Assembly: GCA_003864495.1 (NCBI GenBank)
Contig: ML133487.1
Coordinates: 186,001-250,000, forward strand
Length of the DNA stretch: 64,000 nt
Source: Nemopilema nomurai
Lineage: Eukaryota > Cnidaria > Scyphozoa > Rhizostomeae > Rhizostomatidae
Direction: 5' to 3'
A model generated the notes under the pieces. That model was not told the DNA's origin. It saw only the letters and a program-made list of their open reading frames with translations, and made no database searches. A program made the position numbers and the translations under genes. Below are positions 1 to 11,800 of the stretch, one piece after another; positions within the stretch are counted from its first letter, which is position 1, and each line of letters begins with the position of its first letter.

Positions 1-3000
1 GAAGGACTCTTAACAATGTTCAGCTCTTCATGACTTGCAGTTATCCTTGCTACAATGAGTTGCAGAAAGTTTTTCCTAGGCTCAATCTACCAGTAATTAA
101 AGAAGGTACTGGGTCATTTTCCGGGGTAATTAGGGGTAGAATGCTCAATAGTGCCTATGAGCCAAAAAAGTTTGCGCGTTTGACACAATGAAAACTTTGT
201 TCACACGTGCGACTAACTTATGCAATAACTAAAAAACACTGCACCGTTGCCCAAACTCAAATTGGTAATGCATTTATACATTGCTTATTGCGATGTAATC
301 CCTAAAGAAAGACATCCACAATGACACAGACATCTGCTAACGAAGAGATAAAGTGCCGAGCTTGATAAAAAGGAATTGTCAATATTGGATTATAGAGTCA
401 CAGACAGCCTAATGACGTCAGAAAAACATGCCAATATGCAGTCAAGCATCATCGACCAGACATTTCACTTGACAGCGTTGAATTGTGTAATTCAGCCAAT
501 AGGTGGGACTCTTGTCGCAAAATTTCACCAAAACAATCAATAGAACTAAAGATTAGAGTGCTTGTACGCAAGGGGCTGTGTGTAAATAGACCCGCCTAAG
601 TCGAGGCCCCCGAAGGGAGAATCATCGTTTATTTAAATTTTTTAATCTTTGTGCCCACATTGGCTTTTAAACATATAAATAACTTTGGTTAATGGTCAGA
701 GGCTTTTACTTCATCAATCAGTAGAAGTTGTTCTTCGCGGAAGATATCTGCTTGTTTGTCAATGCCTTTCTTTTTACGCCCAATTGCAGAAGGCTAAGAA
801 TAAGCTCTTAAAATATATGCACAGAAAGATTTTCGTCGTAGGTCTCCTTAAAAGACCGATACCTATTGGCGGAAAAAGCAAGGACGCAAGAGAGGTATTT
901 TTTCTCTGTTTTTATTAATCTTAAATTTTAAAAACGACAATTTAATAGAAACACCTGGTCTTCACTACAAATCACATTTACATAGTAAATAGAAAAAAGA
1001 GAGCGATTCTGAATTGGCTGTAAGGGGAAACTGGTGAATTGTGGGGGGGGGGGGGGGGGGGTTGCGGCGGTAGATGTCTCGTGTCCCTTCGCATCTTGTT
1101 CGTCTGTGCTACTAATATCAACGGATCAGCTTATACTTCGAAACTTGTTGACAAAAGGCTTTTTCGAATGCCCTGCGGTGGAGTTAGGTCCTGCCTAGCC
1201 ATACAATGAATTTTTAAGATGCCATTCAATGACAAACATCCTCAGAATGAGTTTGGAAAAACTGATAAAAGTTAGGAGTCAAACATGCCAAAAAATGGAA
1301 AATGTTGATGATTGGATTTTGTTGCACTGATATATTCATTTGCCACATTTCATAAATATAAAGGTAAGCATAAATAGTATGGTTGAATACAGGAAGTGAA
1401 AAGGACTAACTTAGGCCACGTTGTGAATCGTGTCACAAATTTCCGCAACCAGATTGTTTTCTCGAGACATTTTTTAGATTTGGCTGTTAAGTGATATTAA
1501 CAGCATGTCAAAACTTATGTGTTTTAGGTCACTCAAGACTTGTAACACTGTGATTCACCTTTAATACAAACTTAGCGCGTAAGTCTTGGCCTCTGTTTTC
1601 AGCATGGATACGACCACCAACAACCACAAGAAATAAATGGCGTTAATTACTACCGTCAAAAATGTCTTAAACTTTCTTTCCTAAAAGCTTTATTTATAGG
1701 AAGTTTTCTTTCATGTAATATCCATATCAGGCTAGTATGGATGGGTCCAGTCATAAGTTTAGTGTTTGGTGAGCAATGTCTTTAAGCACTTAGGCCTGTG
1801 AAATTATGCAAGAGAATAAACAGGAACTATAGCTTGGCTTGTGGACGTGCTGTACCAAATGTATTGCCTGTTGATGCTTGGCTAGATGCATATAAACAAT
1901 AATGCCTTCCATTATTTCCCTTTTTAGACGCAAATTAAGCATGGGTCTCTTAAAATAGAAGCCATATAATTTAATTAGGGAATACAGACCAGTAGATATG
2001 ATTATTGATCCAGGAAGCTCTATTATTGGCACAAATTTCTGGTAATCTGTGTTTGATATTATCAGGCTTGCTAAATGGGTGAAATATCCCATGAAAGATT
2101 GCTTAGAATTCAAAGGGATGATTTTATTATTAGTTAAATCTTCTATCAGACAAACCAGTATTTGATATACTGAATGGGAAAAAGTGTTTGATTGATGCTA
2201 AAGCTTTGTTGCGGAGACTTTGTTGTGATGGTGACTGCCTTTCACATGCTTTATCAGTGCCATATGCATACATGCCACAATATGGTGCAACAAGCAAGTT
2301 CTATATGGTGAGAATTGTCCCAGAGGCAAACTTTTTTGTCAAGAAATTCTGCTAAGTAATTCATTCTGCAAATGATGTGTACTGGGTGAGTCATTGCTTT
2401 TTTGCAAAGGTTTCTTCTGCCTTTGGCTATTTATTTTCTTCAGTTTGCCTTTTGAGTTCAAGAAACGTTATTGAAAATTGTTGTGTATTGACTTTTCAAG
2501 TTGTCCTTTGACGCAAAGCCAAGACCTCATTAGACATGGGACGCTCCTTTGTTGAATTTACAGAGGGACATGCCACGAAAACCAATAGTCCTTTGTTACG
2601 TTCCCGTAAACAAGTAGAAAAACCACATGGCCCTTGGTGACATTTCTATAAAAGGGATGCAATTAAAGCTAATGACTATAAGCGCGAGGTGGGAGAGTTA
2701 GGAGATTTTGAATGAATATGAAGAAATTATGCAAGCATATGTTCCTTTTGAGGCGTTGCTCTCATCTCATTACCTGCATGAATGCAAGTGCGAGTTATTG
2801 CATTTCTACTTCAACGTCTTACAAGGTGTGTCATGATATTTGTCAAGAGGGTGTTTACCAGTTTCCTTTGGAAGTCATTTGCAATGAAGATGAAAGTTGT
2901 TTACGTTGAATGGTTCCATTCTGGGTATCAGGCTCCAACTTTTTCGCAGGCTGTTTCCCGCATCTATACAACTTTTTCTTGGTTTGCTAAACACTGTTTG

Positions 3001-4200
3001 TCTTTGCAATGAGATTATTGTTGAGGACAACAACCCAGCAGACTTAATTGGAAAAGTTTGTAAAATTTGTTATGATTGTTGAGGGATGTTGAAAACCTTG
3101 TTTGGTCCTTGTTAAGAAATAGTTAATGGTACTGGTGATGTGAATAGAGGTAAACCATTTGAGCCTTTTCATTTCTTCCTTCATGTAGAATAGTTGGGAC
3201 TCAGACACACAAGAAAATTTATACTCAATCATTTCAAGTTTTTCATTCATTTTTAAAGCTGAGATATTCTAGTTGTGGATGTCCTTGTCTCTTATGTGTA
3301 CTAATAGAAGTCACTAAGCTCATTTGACAGGGCGCATTTTAGATTTTTTTCTATTTATATCTTTTTAGTTTTTTATTACATACATAGTTTATCAAGTAAA
3401 CTATACATAATGTATTTACCACAAGTTTTTCATTTTGCAAGGTCCCAACTGGACCCTCGTGTATAACCTTGTAGAGGCAAGGGTTTTGTTTTTTAAATGG
3501 TTTTTTGCTAGTTGCATTGCTTGAAAGTCAATTGCACATTGCACATGCTTGTGACAGGTTAATTATAAATTTTGAATTAGGTTTCATCAGTTTTTGTCAG
3601 CCTTATCACCTGGTGAAGTTGCACTAAGATGACTTTTGCTGTGATTTATATTTTTCTTTCGATTCTCCTTTAATATACGTATGCAGATAGCCTATATGAT
3701 GTTACTTATTGCATCAAAGTATTGTAAATATGTAAATGACATCTTTGAAGATTGCTGCTGGTCTTCCCACCATAAGGTGCCTGAGGCTGATAGCTTGCCT
3801 TTTGGGCAGAGTAGTATACACTCGAGATATTTAGAATGAGACAAGATGCCAGGTTTTGTGATGATCACATTGACTTGAAAGGGGTTGGTTAAGAACTTTC
3901 CCATGCTGTGTACAACAAGTACAAGTTTTTTCTTTGTGCAAATTTTATAACCAGGATCCATATAAAAAGAACTCAGTTTATCTGCATTCTTTGCTTTGTC
4001 AACTGTGTTCTAATATGCATCATTTGGCATCCTGTAATTTTAAGGATAATACTGACAAAAGAGGCAACAATTTAGTTTTCATGTTCCTTAGTGAAGCTGG
4101 TTTGAGAAAGTTTACTTTAAACTGGAGAAGTTTAATAAAGAGCCAATTGCTAATATTGACATAAGTATATAATGAAGTATTTACTCTGTCATGGCAAGAA
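1..4200. other. 5' flank, no recognised gene
   Basis: This stretch is AT-rich with stops in all frames. The open frames here are short, have no recognisable domain and no splice-linked partner. It includes a run of 19 G at 1043-1061. A TATA-like CTATAAAAGG lies at 2646-2655, but no convincing first exon follows it; it could serve an untranslated first exon of the gene that starts coding at 4270, which is speculative. Confidence 0.6.
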
Positions 4201-4269
4201 TTGATTGTAAAGATGGTTGTAAAGTTGAAAATAATTATTGATCTCCATTCGACAGTTTTCCACACCGTT

Positions 4270-7200
4270 ATGACGAACGCAGATCAGAGTATAGCATTGT
4301 CAGCAAGCGTCCTCGCTCTACTAGCACTAATCTCTGTGGCCTTAGTGGTTTGCGTGTTCCTCGTATACTGGAGATATCGCTCGAATGAAAATAAGAAGAC
4401 AAGGTGGAAGGACTCTCCCAGTGAATTGAGGTCAGGATGGTTGTTGAAGGATCGCGAGATTCTCGTCCCGGGGAAGTTTTCCGCTAAAATTGTGCAGCCC
4501 GATTTGACTAACACCAGTGACGCATCGGTATGTTTTGTGAAAATTGTTAAGCTTGTAGTGTTGAAGGAAATTCGAATTTATGAACAAAAGTAGAAATTGG
4601 TTGCTTTGTGACCTTCCTGTGACATTGCGCTATTTTCTGTCGACTGATGGAGAATTCCGTTTCAGGTTTTTAAAGTGCAGGTCAAGCTTTGGTAGAAAGT
4701 GAATGGCATCGAACGAATTGGCACTGTTCTTTGTAACCTTATCACAAATATTCTGATTTAGAAGTTCAAGAAAGTAAATGTAATTTTCCACATTCAATGA
4801 ATTTTAGTTGAGCCAGTTGCAAGGAGTAACGGCGCACACATTCTTGTACGAAATGCAAACAGTGTTTTCTGGCAGATGTTTCACAGCCAGAGATGGAATT
4901 TGTTATTGCCTTCTAACTCTTCCCATTCAAGCACGTAGACTCTTGGTCGAAAACGCTGATCATTCCAAAGGAAAATTAAAGATATACTTATCAGACAGAT
5001 CACAACACCTTAATATCTTTAGAATATTAAGGCAGAAAAGTTCTCTGTAGAAAAGTTCACAATTTTGAGAAAGGGAGATAACGACCCATTTTTTCTTATT
5101 CCATCCGTAAAGGATACCCACAGTAGAGCAGTCCCAAATTCGTATGACAGATTCTTTTTCCAGTCCCTCCTTTTTTAAATTGGACTTTTATCGTTTCTGC
5201 AGGACGATCTTGCAACTGAGAGTAATAGCAGCCAGAAAAGTGGTTCGGATGAGTCAAATGTCTGCGGGAAAATATTCTTTATTCTTAGATATTTAGTCGA
5301 GAGGTATGTCCAGAAGGCTTATATTTGTCTCAATAAAGTTCTCGCTCTTCACACTTTTTTTTGCGTGTCCGCAAACGGAAAATGATTTGTTTCAAAAGAT
5401 TCCCGGAAAATGTACTTGGGAATAATCTCAGAATATCAGCAATAGGAGCGCACATTTGTGTATATGTACCACTCTTGTGGTCATGCATCATTGTTGGCAA
5501 AGACGATGGTGCTAACACTCTGCATAGGTCATCTTTTTATTTTCACCATGTTTAAGTAAGATGGCTTAGGCTAATTCAGCCTACGATATTTTATTCTGTT
5601 TTCATTTCAGCAAAAGCAATTTATTTTCTTTCATGCTTACCCAATCCCATTCTATCGACCTCTTTACTTTACATGTACGTTTATGCGGAATACGAAGCAA
5701 GATTATTATAAGATTACTTTTAAAGTTTGGATAATTTGCATAGCAAGGCTTTTCCTTGCAAATATCATGAGCTTTTTGGCTAAGAAGTAGGCTTATTTTG
5801 GAAAGTGATTGCTACAAGGAAAGGGTAAAGCAATAGCAGTTTGATTGCTTCGTTTTGTAACTCTTTGTATTATTGATGTCAACTTAACTGTGGGAATATT
5901 AAGAGATTGTCCTAGGGAAGGTTTTATAACATTCTCAGTCTTATATTTAGCACTTTTTCTTCTTTTGACATTTACGACAAACACTCTCCCAAATAAAGAG
6001 CTCTATGATGTTGAATTATTTCAGGGAAGAGCTGATGGTAAGGCTGGTCCAGTTGGAAGGGTTCCAGACTGCTGACGATATTTACAGCGCAGACAGCGCG
6101 TATGTTGATGTGCAACTTAAACACATTGGTTCGGGAGAGGGCAGCGAGGAATCCAGCCCTCCCAAGCTTGACATCGCCTTGCAGCAAGTCTACTACTTCA
6201 TCATCTCCCAGGACCAACTTTTTTCCTATAAATTGGTTTTCAAAGTCAACACTTTCGATTCTTCCTTCCGACGAACCGTATCGGGCGAAGTGGAGGTAGA
6301 TCTATTCGAGGAGCTGAAAAGACACATGTTTACGGGCACTGAGGTGATTTTGTCCAAGGACATTCGCCCGTCTTGTCAGGTAACCAAGCTCTAGACCACC
6401 CTTTAAACCATTCTTACACTGGCTTAAGCATATCCAGTTCTTCACGCCTCCTCTCCTGGCTTTTCTATGCTATTTTTACTTTTGATGTAGAGAGAAAATT
6501 TGGTTCGGAAGGTCCCGATGCTTGGAAAACCACTAAAGTTGCCCTGACATTTAATTCTCTAACACATTTGATTTGCGAATATTTGGGACAGTGTGGCCCT
6601 CTTGTCTCCACTTTCCGCAGCTAATTTACCTGTATTAGAATCCATTTTTTAGTTTAGTGACGTCAGTCTTACCGGGCTTAGGCAAGTCCTGCTAAAACTT
6701 GACCGGGGCGAATGTTCGTTATTTGTCCGGGAAGTCAATTTGTCTTTTGGAATTAAATCAAACAAAGGAAACTATTTAGCTTTGTCGAGTAGTTTTCGCA
6801 TATGCTGTCTCGCCCCTCTCTCTATTGAGTGCTAAGGCTTAATGATGTGCAGTGAAAATTAAGGAACTTTTAAGGAACTTTTGGTACTAAAATCTGATGA
6901 CTTGAGGTCTACGAATAAGGAACTTTTGGAACTAGGCCTTGAGGTAGGTTCCTTATAAAAAAAGTGTGTACATCCGCTGAATTGCTCAACGTAGATTTCG
7001 GAACTTCGCGTTTAAGGCTAAGACGGAGGTAGGCTGTGCCTTTCAAGTCTCCTTTTCTTAAAATAAATAGATAAATTATATATATTTATTTGCAGAGCCA
7101 AAGCGACTCCGGGAGTAATAAAGAAAATATTCGCAGTGAATCGGAAAGCTTTGAGAAAGATGAAGCGGAAGACTGCGAATTGCTGAGGTCCCCTATCGCA

Positions 7201-7788
7201 TCCCCCCTGTCTTGGGATGACCAGGCCGACGTTTCGAGTAGAAGCAGCGGCCTTGTCCCGTATGAAGATTTGTCAAGCAGCGGAGTGCAGTGGCATCGTC
7301 TCTCGGGGGATAGCTGGGAGGAGCAGATGTCTATCAATTGGCCAAAACTGTCCGACTCAGTTGTATCAGTCCCAAACTCTTTCCAGTTCAACCGAACCGC
7401 GGTGGATATTGACTACGGGGATGGAGTTCACGACGACGGGGCCATTCTCCAAGCGGATTTTAGATTGAACAGGCGCTCCATTTCGGAGAGCTACATCCCT
7501 CATTACGGAAGGCTATCGCCTCCCCCGAAAAACTTTTACCACCTGGTACCTTCGCCTGTTGCCAAAAGAGGCAACGCTTGCCACACCAGTCCCAATCGGC
7601 TTCAGGCCTCGTTTACGTTCGACGGCTACCCAAACCACCTCAAGGTGGAAAGGAAGAGGTCTCTGTCGCTGCCTTCGCTTTTCGAACCGCGGTCTAAGGG
7701 TGATGCAAGCACTGCGTACCCCGATACTCGGAGTCGGGCCCCTCATGTTCGAAAACGTCCGAAAGGAACTTTGAGCCACAGAAACTAA
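4270..7788 (+). CDS. Synaptotagmin-like protein with a single C2 domain and a long Ser-rich tail
   Basis: Four coding exons join in frame: 4270-4527 (ends phase 0), 5203-5303 (ends phase 2, AG|G), 6025-6379 (ends phase 0) and 7096-7788 (TAA stop), giving 468 residues. Residues 1-8 are a short luminal end (MTNADQSI). Residues about 9-32 are a hydrophobic anchor followed by WRYRS and basic residues. One C2 domain runs from about 107 (CGKIFF) to 238. In its second Ca2+ loop the aspartates of classical synaptotagmin C2A are mostly replaced (TFDSSFRRT), so Ca2+-independent membrane or partner binding is inferred. The last 230 residues are Ser/Pro-rich and probably disordered, with RRSIS and RKRSLS sites of basophilic-kinase type and a basic end. 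An in-frame ATG at 4213 would add 19 residues; 4270 is preferred because it leaves a short tail before the anchor, as in the family. The relationship to synaptotagmin is seen in fold-level pattern and gene structure, so no specific subtype is assigned. Confidence 0.75.
6781..6970 (+). repeat. Left copy of an inverted ~190-bp dispersed repeat
   Basis: This copy lies in the last intron of the upstream C2 gene. It matches the reverse complement of 8998-9187 nearly throughout, including the segments around CTCGCCCCTCTCTCTATTGA and CTGATGACTTGAGGTCTACG. The element contains three copies of an AAGGAACTTTT-type motif. No terminal inverted repeats or target duplication could be fixed. Confidence 0.85.
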
Positions 7789-8997
7789 AGGCTGTGTCCT
7801 ATAATAAGAAAAGAAGAACACGAATTTCTCTCGTGCACACACTTCAGATATAGAGGTTGTGCGGCCTTTCGACTGGTTGTTTTGTTTATAACCACAGTAT
7901 TGAGTAATTTTAATTTCAAATTATTAACCCTTTTTGTAGAAATGTATATTTTTTCCTTAATCAAATTTGCCGGTGACCGTACGTCACCATTTAAGGGAGA
8001 TTCAAAGCTCCATTTAGACTTAAAATAAGGCTCGATATGATAACTTTTTCAAAATATTTCCTGAATTTTCATCAACTGTAGCAGAATCTTACTGTGCCTC
8101 TATAATTAGATTTCAAATAGAAATTTTAGGATTTTCATCTTTCTTACTAAGAATAATAACAGTTCATCTGAAGTTGCTAGATCAAAGAATGAAAATGTTG
8201 TTCTCGAAAATTACGTCATAGGCAGCGAAATCTGGGATAAATGGTATCCAGGCTCTTAGAGGTACGTGGTGTGGGTTTCCAATCCTATTCAATTGCAGAC
8301 AGTGTTAACCATGCGGAATGGAGTCCGTTCCCGCAGCCACGAAGCCAGTTAATGCAACCTCCTTAAGGTTTTCACGACGTAGCACAAACCCTTTATTGAA
8401 GGCAGATAACGTTTTGTGTTCCGTCACACTTGATCATTTGAGTGTAACTAATTTCCTAAGAACTGATTCCGTTCAAAGTAGGGCCAGTATGTGTATATAG
8501 CGAAATTAGAATGTTCTCTTATGAAGATGTAATATTTAACATTGGTTTTATACTGCACGTATGTAGAATTTTATTTAATTCATACACGGTATGACTTTTT
8601 ATAAAGCCAAAAGCATGCCCACTGTCTTCGTTATTTGGTCAGGACTTGTGTTGTCCGCAGAAAGCGCCCGAGGCGTGACTTAGAGGTTCTTCTGAAAGCG
8701 TTAGTCCTTTCAAACGTCTGTTTTACTTTTCTATTTATTAGAATTTTGGTTTTCCAAGCCAAACTCAATGGAAAATTGAAACAAAACTTTCCAAGAGAAA
8801 ATCCCTGTGCCGGTGTGATTATCCATTAACCAAATATGCTCTCAAAAAGATCCAAATGTTCTTTAGAAAAACCGTTTAGAACACGAGACGACGGTATCTT
8901 GTAAATTGATTTGGGGTATATAGAGTGTAGCTACTTCACCGAACTTTTTGGCACCTATAGCCGCAGCGGAGGATACTTTCTCACCCTCTAGATTTAC
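7789..8997. other. 3' flank of the upstream C2 gene
   Basis: AT-rich sequence after the stop codon, probably including the 3' untranslated region. No canonical AATAAA was found close to the stop. The short open frames at 8318-8500 and 8635-8829 have no recognisable domain. Confidence 0.5.
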
Positions 8998-9187
8998 ACG
9001 CTTTTTTATAAGGAACCTTTCACAAGGCCTAGTTCCAAAAGTTTCTTATTCGTAGACCCCAAGTCATCAGATTTTAGTACCAAAAGTTCCTTAAAAGTTC
9101 CTTAATTTTCACTGCACATCAATAAGCCTAAACACTTAATAGAGAGAGGGGCAAGATAGAATATGCGGAAACTACTCGACGAAGCAC
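8998..9187 (-). repeat. Right copy of the inverted ~190-bp dispersed repeat
   Basis: Reverse-complement partner of 6781-6970. The pair would form a ~190-bp stem separated by about 2 kb that contains the final coding exon. A further partial copy of one end (GGTTCCTTATAAAAAAGCGTG) lies near 9375-9400 in the same orientation as the left copy, which suggests a dispersed family rather than a simple local inversion. Confidence 0.85.
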
Positions 9188-11180
9188 TTGACACACGAAT
9201 AGGAAACAATCTATGCGAGTATTGGCTGCAAATGAATGGAACGGGCTTTTTAGTTCTTGATGCTTGCAGTTATAAAAGATTTTTAAATCTAAAGGCTCCT
9301 TAGGGATTTCGTTTTTAGTAGTATAAGTTCTTGATATATTTCGACCTTCTACATGTAGGTTCCTTATTAAGTGGTTCCTTATAAAAAAGCGTGTTTACTA
9401 CTTCCGCCCAAATAGAAGATTACCTCAAGTCTAACCAATTTCATTCGGTTAGCTGACCGCTTATAGGGCGTCTAATTTATGCATGTTTCCGTCTAAGAGC
9501 CAAAGAGCAACAAACATGCTTTATTATATCTAAAGGCTCCATCAGCAATCTCTAGGCTGCAAATGCAAGCTCCCGTTCTGAGTATCCATTTATGCTGTCA
9601 CAGATATGATTTAGGAAGCAGGCGAAGGGGGTATTTGGGTAGTAGAAGTTGAGGGCAGGAAAAAGTAACTTGACCAAGCTCTTTTCAACTGCCTTTGTGC
9701 GAATCACTGATGGTCACAGCGGTTTGTCCAGGAGCAAGATCATTATCATGTTTTGCGCCGAATAAAAGGTTTTCATAAAAGAAATGTTGGCCCAACGACT
9801 GATACGAAAGCAACGAGGAGGAAGGCAGATAGAACCCGCCAGCACTTCATGAAATCGGGGCTATTAATCGAAGCAAAAAGAGTTAACAAATCACAATTGC
9901 ACATAAACTGTTATTGTTCGCCTTAAGAATTGCTTTAATAAAATTGCTGAGGACTCACGGTGTTGAGGACAGAGCTTTGAAAAGGAAGCCCTGACCTCAG
10001 CTTGCTTCGTGTTCTCTTGATCAGCAAGCCAAGTCACGTGATCGGATACTGATCAACGAAGAGCCAGGGCATGTGGTCAGAGCCAGTGTTCTGCCGACAA
10101 AATGGGAGTGGCAATAAGGCGTGGCAATAGATAAGTCGAGGATTCAATGCAGTTAAACTTTGCACAAAAATAAAAATACAATGGCTCTATATATAACCAA
10201 AAGAAACTCCAACAACAGTTTAAAATAATAACTCTAGTCTATAACTTTTCATTATTGTCAAGCGAACCTAATAGATGTAATTTTTTTGAAATGAAGCCAA
10301 GAAAAAAATCAAGAAGTCAACCTGCTAGTTTTGTTCTTGTATGTGTCACCTTTTCATTTGTTTAGGTTAGTGTCTTGTTTAGGTTTTCATTTAGTAACCT
10401 ACAAACTTTGTCACATTAAAAAATCACTTTATAATTCTAAACACGTTGTTCTTTTACCATTTTAACGAGAAACGCCTAAATAACTTTTCAACATGCACCT
10501 TTCCGAGGGCTTAGAGATAAAAGGAACTCGAAGGGAAGCTGTGGAAGGCCTTTGTCTGTTGCTTGCTACTTTGAGGGAAGAAACTTTCGTGGAAAGAAAT
10601 TTCCACGACAAGAAACTTTCGAGGGAAGAAACTTTTGCATTTTTAGCATTTTGTTATAAAATCAAAAATGATTAATCACGAAGCTTCCTGAAATACTAAA
10701 TTTGCGAAATTTTATTTTTGTAAAACACACAGAATTTTACGGTCGATTCTGTTGGAAATTTTGATGACGAATGATTATGTTGAATGAATTTTTATATTGT
10801 TTTCGTTGTTATTTCTCTAACTTTTATAGAAAGGATCCGTCATTTTTTTACTTTACATGTCTGAGAGGCCTGGTAGCGTTCGCCACTTTGCCCCGGTCAG
10901 ACCGCTCCTGGATTTTGGCATGGGAGATTTTGAGCGATAATTAGCCATCGTCGTTCGCAATTAGGCTTTGGCCAATTTCAGTCGGCTTATTGTGCGTTCA
11001 TCGATCATCTTTAGCCATAGTGACTGTTGCTATTATCAACAACCGATAACACCTATTGGAAAATGGGGAAATTATCTTTCTTTCCTCTAAAAATTTGCCA
11101 GTTTACAAGAAATTACCGATAAAACATCTATTTTCAAGGTTTGTATCAAGAGTTGCTGGAAAGGTTTGGTTCTGGGGGTG
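9188..11180. other. Intergenic, no recognised gene
   Basis: No open frame with a recognisable domain was seen. The stretch contains a perfect 9-bp stem with a 4-base loop at 10587-10608 (TCGTGGAAA / TTTCCACGA) and an E-box-like TCACGTGA near 10034. Confidence 0.5.
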
Positions 11181-11182
11181 TC

Positions 11183-11216
11183 ACAACCCCCCCCTCCCCC
11201 CCCCCCACACCCCCCA
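11183..11216. repeat. C-rich low-complexity tract
   Basis: Nearly pure C with scattered T and A. It is followed by a perfect 8-bp inverted repeat, GCATGCGG (11231-11238) and CCGCATGC (11247-11254). On the minus strand the tract reads as a poly-Gly stretch, which accounts for a spurious open frame there. Confidence 0.8.
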
Positions 11217-11783
11217 GTAGCGACGGCTCTGCATGCGGTTGCCGATCCGCATGCCCTAGTTGAGTTGAATTTCAGAAAAAGTCTTTGACATGTGGATTCA
11301 AACAAGTAGACGATATGGGTTATAAGGTTATAGAGATAGAGGAGTATAGAGGCTTTTTTAATTTCAGCTTGAGTGTCAAGTGAGGGTACTCAATTAGTGA
11401 GGGTGCCCAAATAAGGAGGGTACTCAAATAGGGGTGGTACGGGGTCTGCCCTTTTGGAGTATCATTTTCGCTTGCATATTGTTTATGAATATTTTCAATA
11501 AATTTTTATAAATTGTACTCTTATTCACTTGAACATAGTCATGTTTCTCATGTCATGTTGTTGTCAAAAATTTTCATGTTTTATTATATAATTTTCATTT
11601 CGAAGTGTGTTGTAGATGTCCTGTTTGGGTATGGTGTGAATGTAGAGAGAGCGCTTTTTTAACTATCGGGTGTTTTTATAAAGCTATAGCTTCCTGTTTT
11701 CCCACAAGGGTGTTGCCCCTTGACCCCACTGGGCCTTCGACAGGCCCCAGAACCCCTCGCCGCATACCTACTTCTGCAACTCA

Positions 11784-11796
11784 CGCTACGCCACTG
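11784..11796 (-). mobile_element. Candidate hAT-type terminus
   Basis: CGCTACGCCACTG on the + strand, read in reverse as CAGTGGCGTAGCG, is the kind of end found on hAT-superfamily elements. A possible partner end, CAGTAGCGACGG, lies at about 11214, but the flanking 8-mers do not match, so an intact element cannot be claimed. Confidence 0.3.
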
Positions 11797-11800
11797 TGTG

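Noticed and set aside
2646..2655. TATA-like CTATAAAAGG as promoter of the upstream C2 gene
   Set aside because: It is 1.6 kb before the start codon with no identifiable untranslated exon to connect them. It is kept only as a note.
11087..11305. Minus-strand frame with a poly-Gly stretch, possibly a Gly-rich peptide
   Set aside because: The Gly run is the C-rich low-complexity tract read in reverse.
11214..11796. A complete second hAT element with ends CAGTAGCGACGG and CGCTACGCCACTG
   Set aside because: The end sequences are only partly matched and the flanking 8-mers differ (C-rich against TGTGCTCC), so the two ends may belong to different elements.
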